NCBI GenBank assembly: GCA_003477185.1
Contig: DMTJ01000035.1
Coordinates: 1 to 6,305 of the forward strand
Source of the DNA: Lentisphaeria bacterium
GTDB lineage: Bacteria > Verrucomicrobiota > Lentisphaeria > JABSQK01 > UBA12247
Reading direction: 5' to 3'
Length of the DNA stretch: 6,305 bases
Positions within the stretch are counted from its first letter, which is position 1. Every line of letters begins with the position of its first letter. Shown in pieces: positions 1 to 6,305 of this stretch. Both the position numbers and the translations under genes were made by a program. Under the pieces are notes generated by a model that did no database searches, had not been told where the DNA came from, and saw only the letters and a list, made by a program, of their open reading frames with translations.

Positions 1-1
1 T

Positions 2-937
2 GCCTTGGTGCAGATCGCTGCGCTTTGCCTGAAATCCGGCAACGCCGTCTTACTCAAAGGTGGGCGTGAAGCGATCGAGTCCAACCGGGCCTTGGCCACG
101 GTCATGCATGACGCGGCCGTAGCCGCGGGAGCACCCGAGGGCTGGCTCGTGTTATTAGAGACGCGCGAAGATGTATCCGCGATCTTGGGCCTGGATCGCG
201 ATATAGACCTGATCATCCCGCGCGGATCCAATGAGTTCGTCCGTTACATCATGGAAAATACCAATATTGCGGTCATGGGGCATGCCGACGGAATCTGTCA
301 CGTTTTTGTGGAGACTGAAGCGGATGCTGACAAATCTGTAAGAATTTGTGTGGATGCGAAGACCCAGTACGTCTCGGTCTGTAATGCCGCAGAAACCATT
401 CTAATCGACCGCGCTGCGTTGGCTGAGATTGGCCCGAAGTTACTCCGCGCACTGGACGATGCAGGCGTCGAGATTCGTGGGGATGTGGAGATTCAGGCGT
501 TGGCTGGCGGAATTGCGATTACTCCGGCTGTCGAAGATGACTGGCGAGCGGAGTATCTGGACTATGTGGTCGCAATCCGGGTCGTGGCTGGCATGGCTGA
601 AGCCGTGGATCATATCAATGAGTACGGGAGTCACCACACCGATGCGATTGTGACTGAGAACGCGGCTCAGGCTGCTGCCTTCATCGCGGCGGTCGACTCG
701 TCGTCTGTGGTGCACAATGCCAGCACGCGTTTTGCGGATGGGTTCCGCTATGGGCTGGGGGCAGAGGTCGGGATCAGCACCAATCGCCTACATAGCCGCG
801 GGCCGGTCGGTCTGGAGGGGTTGTGCAGTTATAAGTACGTCCTGCTCGGTGATGGACATACGGTGGATGACTTTGAAAGCGGTGTGCGCAGCTTTACGCA
901 TCGACCGTTAGACCGGACTTATTCTCCAGGATCATAA
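2..937 (+). CDS. proA: Gamma-glutamyl phosphate reductase (glutamate-5-semialdehyde dehydrogenase), 5'-truncated
   Basis: ProA reduces gamma-glutamyl phosphate to glutamate-5-semialdehyde with NADPH in the cytoplasm, the second step of proline synthesis from glutamate. The reading frame is already open at base 2, so the apparent TTG at base 5 is not a start; about 311 codons are visible of a family usually near 415-420, so roughly the first 105 residues lie outside the window. Seen directly: the ALCLKSGNAVLLKGG segment of the cofactor-binding domain at the left edge, the catalytic-cysteine motif SVCNAAET with its Cys codon at 380-382, and the C-terminal signature NASTRFADGFRYGLGAEVGI followed by RGPVGLEGL. 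These motifs are diagnostic of ProA rather than other aldehyde dehydrogenases. The gene ends at TAA 935-937, just ahead of galE, which suggests co-transcription. No proB is visible. The remaining part shows no frameshift or missing motif. Confidence 0.96.
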   Translation, partial: ALVQIAALCLKSGNAVLLKGGREAIESNRALATVMHDAAVAAGAPEGWLVLLETREDVSAILGLDRDIDLIIPRGSNEFVRYIMENTNIAVMGHADGICHVFVETEADADKSVRICVDAKTQYVSVCNAAETILIDRAALAEIGPKLLRALDDAGVEIRGDVEIQALAGGIAITPAVEDDWRAEYLDYVVAIRVVAGMAEAVDHINEYGSHHTDAIVTENAAQAAAFIAAVDSSSVVHNASTRFADGFRYGLGAEVGISTNRLHSRGPVGLEGLCSYKYVLLGDGHTVDDFESGVRSFTHRPLDRTYSPGS

Positions 938-940
938 GGA
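936..940 (+). promoter_or_regulatory. Ribosome binding site that decides the galE start
   Basis: AAGGA overlaps the last two bases of the proA stop codon. Two ATG codons follow in tandem at 944 and 947. The spacer is 3 bases to the first and 6 bases to the second, so the second is the better placed start. This is inference from spacing only. Confidence 0.6.
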
Positions 941-946
941 AAAATG

Positions 947-1918
947 ATGAATGTATTCGTTGCCGGCGGTGCCGGCTATATCGGCAGCTCCTGCTGCGAG
1001 TATCTGTTGAATCACGGCCATGAGGTCACGGTTTTTGACAATCTCTGCCACGGCTACCAGCAGGCAGTCGACTCGCGCGCGACCCTTATTAAAGGGGATT
1101 TGGCAAACTTCGACGAGATTCGTGATGCCTTGGAACAGGTGAAGCCGGATGCGATTATGCATTTCGCGGCATTTATTGAAGTGGGCGAGTCGATGAAGTT
1201 TCCCGGCCGGTTCTTCACCAATAACGTGCAGTGTGGGGTGAACCTGCTGGAAGCCGCTGTGGCTGCGGGCGTCTCGCGCATCATTTTCTCGAGTACCTGC
1301 GCCATCTACGGCGTACCCCCGAGCGTGCCGATCGTCGAAAATATGCCCATGGATCCGATCAGCCCGTATGGCGAATCCAAGCTGATGTTTGAGCGCGTGC
1401 TGCGCTGGTACAAGGAGATTCACGGGATCGACTACGTCTGCCTGCGCTATTTCAACGCAGCCGGTGCCAGCGAGACCTTCGGCGAGGATCACATTCCGGA
1501 GACGCATCTGATTCCGCTCGTGATCGAAGCGGCGCGAGGCCTGCGGCCGTGCATCAAGATTTTTGGCGACGACTATCCGACTCCCGACGGGACCTGCGTG
1601 CGTGACTACATTCACATTCTGGATCTGGCCAAGGCGCACATGCTGGCGCTGACGCGCGGCAGTGGCGGCTACAACGTAGGGACAGGAATCGGCCACAGTG
1701 TGCGTGAAGTGATCGACACGGTAGCGCGTGTTTCCCGTCGCGAAGTCCCGGTGGAAATCGCAGAGCGGCGCCCAGGAGATATCCCCACGTTGATCGCTGG
1801 CGCGGACAAAGTCCGGCAAGAATTAGGCTGGGAACCGGACCATCTGGATCTGTCTTCCATTGTGGAATCTGCCTGGAACTGGCGCGAAGCACACCCAGAC
1901 GGCTATCCCAAGCCCTGA
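947..1918 (+). CDS. galE: UDP-glucose 4-epimerase family protein
   Basis: GalE interconverts UDP-glucose and UDP-galactose using tightly bound NAD, in the Leloir pathway and to supply UDP-galactose for surface polysaccharides. The protein is 323 residues from ATG 947 (324 from the tandem ATG at 944), close to the family norm of about 330. 947 is preferred for its ribosome binding site spacing and because it gives the usual MNV...GGAGYIGS opening. Seen in order: Rossmann motif GGAGYIGS (residues 7-14), the adenosine-binding FDN (Asp31), FSSTCAIYG (114-122) carrying the catalytic Ser/Thr, the catalytic YGESK (Tyr141, Lys145), RYFNAAGA after it, and the C-terminal ERRPGD sugar-nucleotide site. 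This is an extended short-chain dehydrogenase/reductase. The residue matching the substrate gate (Tyr299 in E. coli, Cys307 in human) appears to be Leu282, so strict UDP-glucose versus UDP-GlcNAc preference cannot be read from sequence. It follows proA after 9 bases and is likely in the same transcript. Confidence 0.93.
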   Translation: MNVFVAGGAGYIGSSCCEYLLNHGHEVTVFDNLCHGYQQAVDSRATLIKGDLANFDEIRDALEQVKPDAIMHFAAFIEVGESMKFPGRFFTNNVQCGVNLLEAAVAAGVSRIIFSSTCAIYGVPPSVPIVENMPMDPISPYGESKLMFERVLRWYKEIHGIDYVCLRYFNAAGASETFGEDHIPETHLIPLVIEAARGLRPCIKIFGDDYPTPDGTCVRDYIHILDLAKAHMLALTRGSGGYNVGTGIGHSVREVIDTVARVSRREVPVEIAERRPGDIPTLIAGADKVRQELGWEPDHLDLSSIVESAWNWREAHPDGYPKP

Positions 1919-1949
1919 AAAGCTGCTCTCAAATAGCCCTTAGACGGTT

Positions 1950-1992
1950 TCCAAGAGGTGCGCTGCGAGTATGGTACGCGACCAATCTTGGA
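1950..1992 (+). repeat. Imperfect inverted repeat between galE and carB
   Basis: TCCAAGA (1950-1956) pairs exactly with TCTTGGA (1986-1992). The stem continues inward with GGT (1957-1959) to ACC (1981-1983) and CGC (1961-1963) to GCG (1978-1980), leaving a 2-base bulge on the 3' side, a single bulged G on the 5' side and a loop of 14 bases. That is 13 pairs inside a 106-base gap. No T-run follows, so it is not a classical intrinsic terminator. It ends 32 bases before the carB start and could be a leader structure, an operator or an RNA processing site. Its function is not known. Confidence 0.45.
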
Positions 1993-2024
1993 CTCTTCCA
2001 TTCACCCAACGAGATTGAGGCGGC

Positions 2025-5284
<3,260 letters not shown>

Positions 5285-5285
<1 letters not shown>

Positions 5286-5557
5286 TGGATCTTCGCTATC
5301 TCGAAGGGCGCCGTTTCTGCGCGGTGCTCGCGAAGCTTTCTGATGAGAACGATCCAGATAGCCCGGTCAAAATGCGCTGCCTTCACGGGCGGGCAAACAT
5401 TGACCGGGAGGGGCGGCTTTCGCTCGAATCGGCGGATGGCGCATCGTTTGGCATTCCGCGCACTGCGTACCCCAACATCCTTCCCGCCGACAATACCGAA
5501 ATGCTTCGTGATGCGGAGTATTTCGTGTTGGTGAAGGTGTCCGGGATGGAACTGTAG
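5285..5557 (+). CDS. Small uncharacterised protein, translationally coupled to carB
   Basis: I do not recognise this 90-residue protein. Its ATG shares the last A of the carB TAA stop (TAATG, 5283-5287), and no clear Shine-Dalgarno sequence lies just upstream, which points to translation by ribosomes terminating on carB. That junction is the main reason to believe the frame rather than the longer open frame on the opposite strand. The sequence is soluble in character: no signal peptide, no membrane segment, mixed charge. Cysteines are at 12 and 32. The N-terminal FCAVLAKL, the middle GRLSLES and the C-terminal YFVLVKVSGMEL have the alternating pattern of beta strands, with an Asp/Pro-rich turn near 20-27, so a small mostly beta fold is plausible (inference). 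No catalytic or metal-binding motif is visible. Position between carB and thyA allows a role tied to pyrimidine synthesis, but nothing in the sequence proves it. Confidence 0.7.
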
Positions 5558-5814
5558 AATGTCCAACTGCCATCGGCTTGGGCTGAAAATACCGGAACCC
5601 GAAGAGGTTGGCGCGTCTTGAGTAACGATTGCGCCAATGGCGCTTTGTATCTGACGTACGGCCGCCCTTCGGGCTCCTATCTGTAATGACGCGGGAAGAT
5701 GCCCGCAGGTTTCAGCGTTTGCGGAATTTCTTTCAAAATTCACCGGTATCCACGGGCGCTGCGGGAAATTAAAGGCTAGATTGCCTCGAATGTGCTGTAA
5801 CAGGAACGCGAATT
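5558..5814 (+). other. Non-coding gap with several small inverted repeats, leader of thyA
   Basis: No convincing gene lies in these 257 bases. Short perfect inverted repeats are visible: TTGGCGC 5608-5614 with GCGCCAA 5631-5637; GCGCC 5631-5635 with GGCGC 5639-5643, using the same bases; GCCC 5664-5667 with GGGC 5671-5674 around a TTC loop; GCGGG 5691-5695 with CCCGC 5702-5706; CCGCA 5703-5707 with TGCGG 5720-5724, again sharing bases and followed by AATTTCTTTC; and GAATTT 5724-5729 with AAATTC 5736-5741. The 5703-5724 hairpin plus the T-rich stretch after it is the best, still weak, candidate for a terminator of the carB transcript. I see no promoter with both good -35 and -10 boxes, although one for thyA could be here. 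Confidence 0.4.
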
Positions 5815-6305
5815 ATGCACGCTTACTTAGATCTGCTGGCGGATGTCCTCGAGAATGGGGCACGCCGTGAAGACCGTACTGGAACCGGAACGCTTTCTGT
5901 CTTTGGCAGACAACTACGCTTTGACCTGCGCAAGGGCTTTCCTCTACTGACAACCAAGAAGCTTCACACGCGCTCGGTGATTGTGGAGTTGCTCTGGTTT
6001 CTACGCGGCGATACCAATGTGCGTTATCTGCAGGAAAACGGCGTGCGGATCTGGAATGAGTGGGCCGATGAGAACGGCGAGCTTGGGCCGGTCTACGGGA
6101 AGCAATGGCGTGCCTGGGAAACCGCGGCAGGGGATGCCTTGGATCAGATTGATGCGGTGATCGAGGGGATTCGGACCAATCCAACCTCGCGGCGCCTGCT
6201 CGTCTCGGCGTGGAATGTGGGGGAGTTGCCAAAGATGGCCTTAGCACCTTGCCACGTCATGTTTCAGTTCTACGTGGCGAAGGGCAGGCTCTCCTGCCAA
6301 CTCTA
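5815..6305 (+). CDS. thyA: Thymidylate synthase, 3'-truncated by the window edge
   Basis: ThyA methylates dUMP to dTMP using 5,10-methylenetetrahydrofolate, which is oxidised to dihydrofolate; it is a cytoplasmic homodimer needed for DNA synthesis. ATG 5815 follows AGGA (5802-5805) by 9 bases and opens as MHAYLDLL, matching the family start. The frame stays open to the edge, giving 163 complete codons plus two bases of about 264 expected. The visible part aligns with the E. coli enzyme without net gaps, so numbering coincides: Arg21 in DRTGTGTLS, Glu58 in VELLWFL, Trp80 and Trp83, Tyr94 in GPVYGKQW, the phosphate-binding Arg126-Arg127 in TSRR, and the nucleophile Cys146 in [10 protein letters not shown]. 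The insertion after about residue 90 found in the long Lactobacillus-type enzymes is absent. The dUMP-binding Asp169 and Asn177 region lies outside the window. A dihydrofolate reductase gene often follows thyA but cannot be seen. Confidence 0.97.
   Translation, partial: MHAYLDLLADVLENGARREDRTGTGTLSVFGRQLRFDLRKGFPLLTTKKLHTRSVIVELLWFLRGDTNVRYLQENGVRIWNEWADENGELGPVYGKQWRAWETAAGDALDQIDAVIEGIRTNPTSRRLLVSAWNVGELPKMALAPCHVMFQFYVAKGRLSCQL

Noticed and set aside
932..1819. 295-codon open frame on the minus strand opposite galE
   Set aside because: It is a shadow of the conserved galE frame; the translation is rich in His and Arg and resembles no family I know.
1948..1975. Possible promoter TTTCCA, 16 bases, TATGGT upstream of carB
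   Set aside because: Each box matches the sigma-70 consensus at only four of six positions and overlaps the inverted repeat; such matches are common by chance.
5559..5621. 20-codon open frame starting just after the 90-codon gene
   Set aside because: Length and composition are as expected by chance and no ribosome binding site is evident.
5664..5674. GCCC-TTC-GGGC hairpin as a terminator
   Set aside because: Four pairs only and no T-run after it.
5686..5772. 28-codon open frame on the + strand in the thyA leader (ATG 5686, TAA 5770-5772)
   Set aside because: Too short, no ribosome binding site ahead of it and no motif; a leader peptide is possible but unsupported.
5813..6247. 144-codon open frame on the minus strand over the thyA start
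   Set aside because: The + strand here encodes ThyA with all expected catalytic residues; the minus frame is an Arg/Pro/Ser-rich shadow.

Overview
The window is a stretch of bacterial chromosome carrying housekeeping metabolic genes, all on the + strand and tightly packed. There is no mobile element, CRISPR array, rRNA or tRNA that I can recognise. The DNA is moderately GC-rich by eye and genes start with ATG behind purine-rich ribosome binding sites. The proteins are clearly bacterial: ThyA is the short Escherichia coli-type form and CarB is a full-length single-chain enzyme. I cannot fix the phylum from these conserved proteins.

Layout: (1) 2-937 is the 3' three quarters of proA (gamma-glutamyl phosphate reductase, proline synthesis), cut by the left edge. 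(2) Six to nine bases later comes galE (UDP-glucose 4-epimerase family), probably co-transcribed with proA. (3) A 106-base gap, 1919-2024, holds a long imperfect inverted repeat. (4) 2025-5285 is a complete carB (carbamoyl phosphate synthase large subunit). (5) A 90-codon gene of unknown function starts inside the carB stop codon (TAATG overlap, 5285-5557). (6) A 257-base non-coding gap, 5558-5814, contains several small competing inverted repeats. (7) 5815 to the right edge is the first 163 codons of thyA (thymidylate synthase), including the catalytic cysteine.

CarB makes carbamoyl phosphate for UMP and arginine, and ThyA makes dTMP, so the right half is a pyrimidine-nucleotide neighbourhood with a small uncharacterised protein translationally coupled to carB. 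carA, the glutaminase subunit that CarB needs, is not next to carB here. ProA draws on glutamate for proline, and GalE supplies UDP-sugars for envelope polysaccharide or galactose use; their pairing looks like simple adjacency rather than a known pathway.

I found no evidence of a new multi-gene system. The points most worth a second look are the 90-residue protein, the inverted repeat ahead of carB and the structured leader ahead of thyA.
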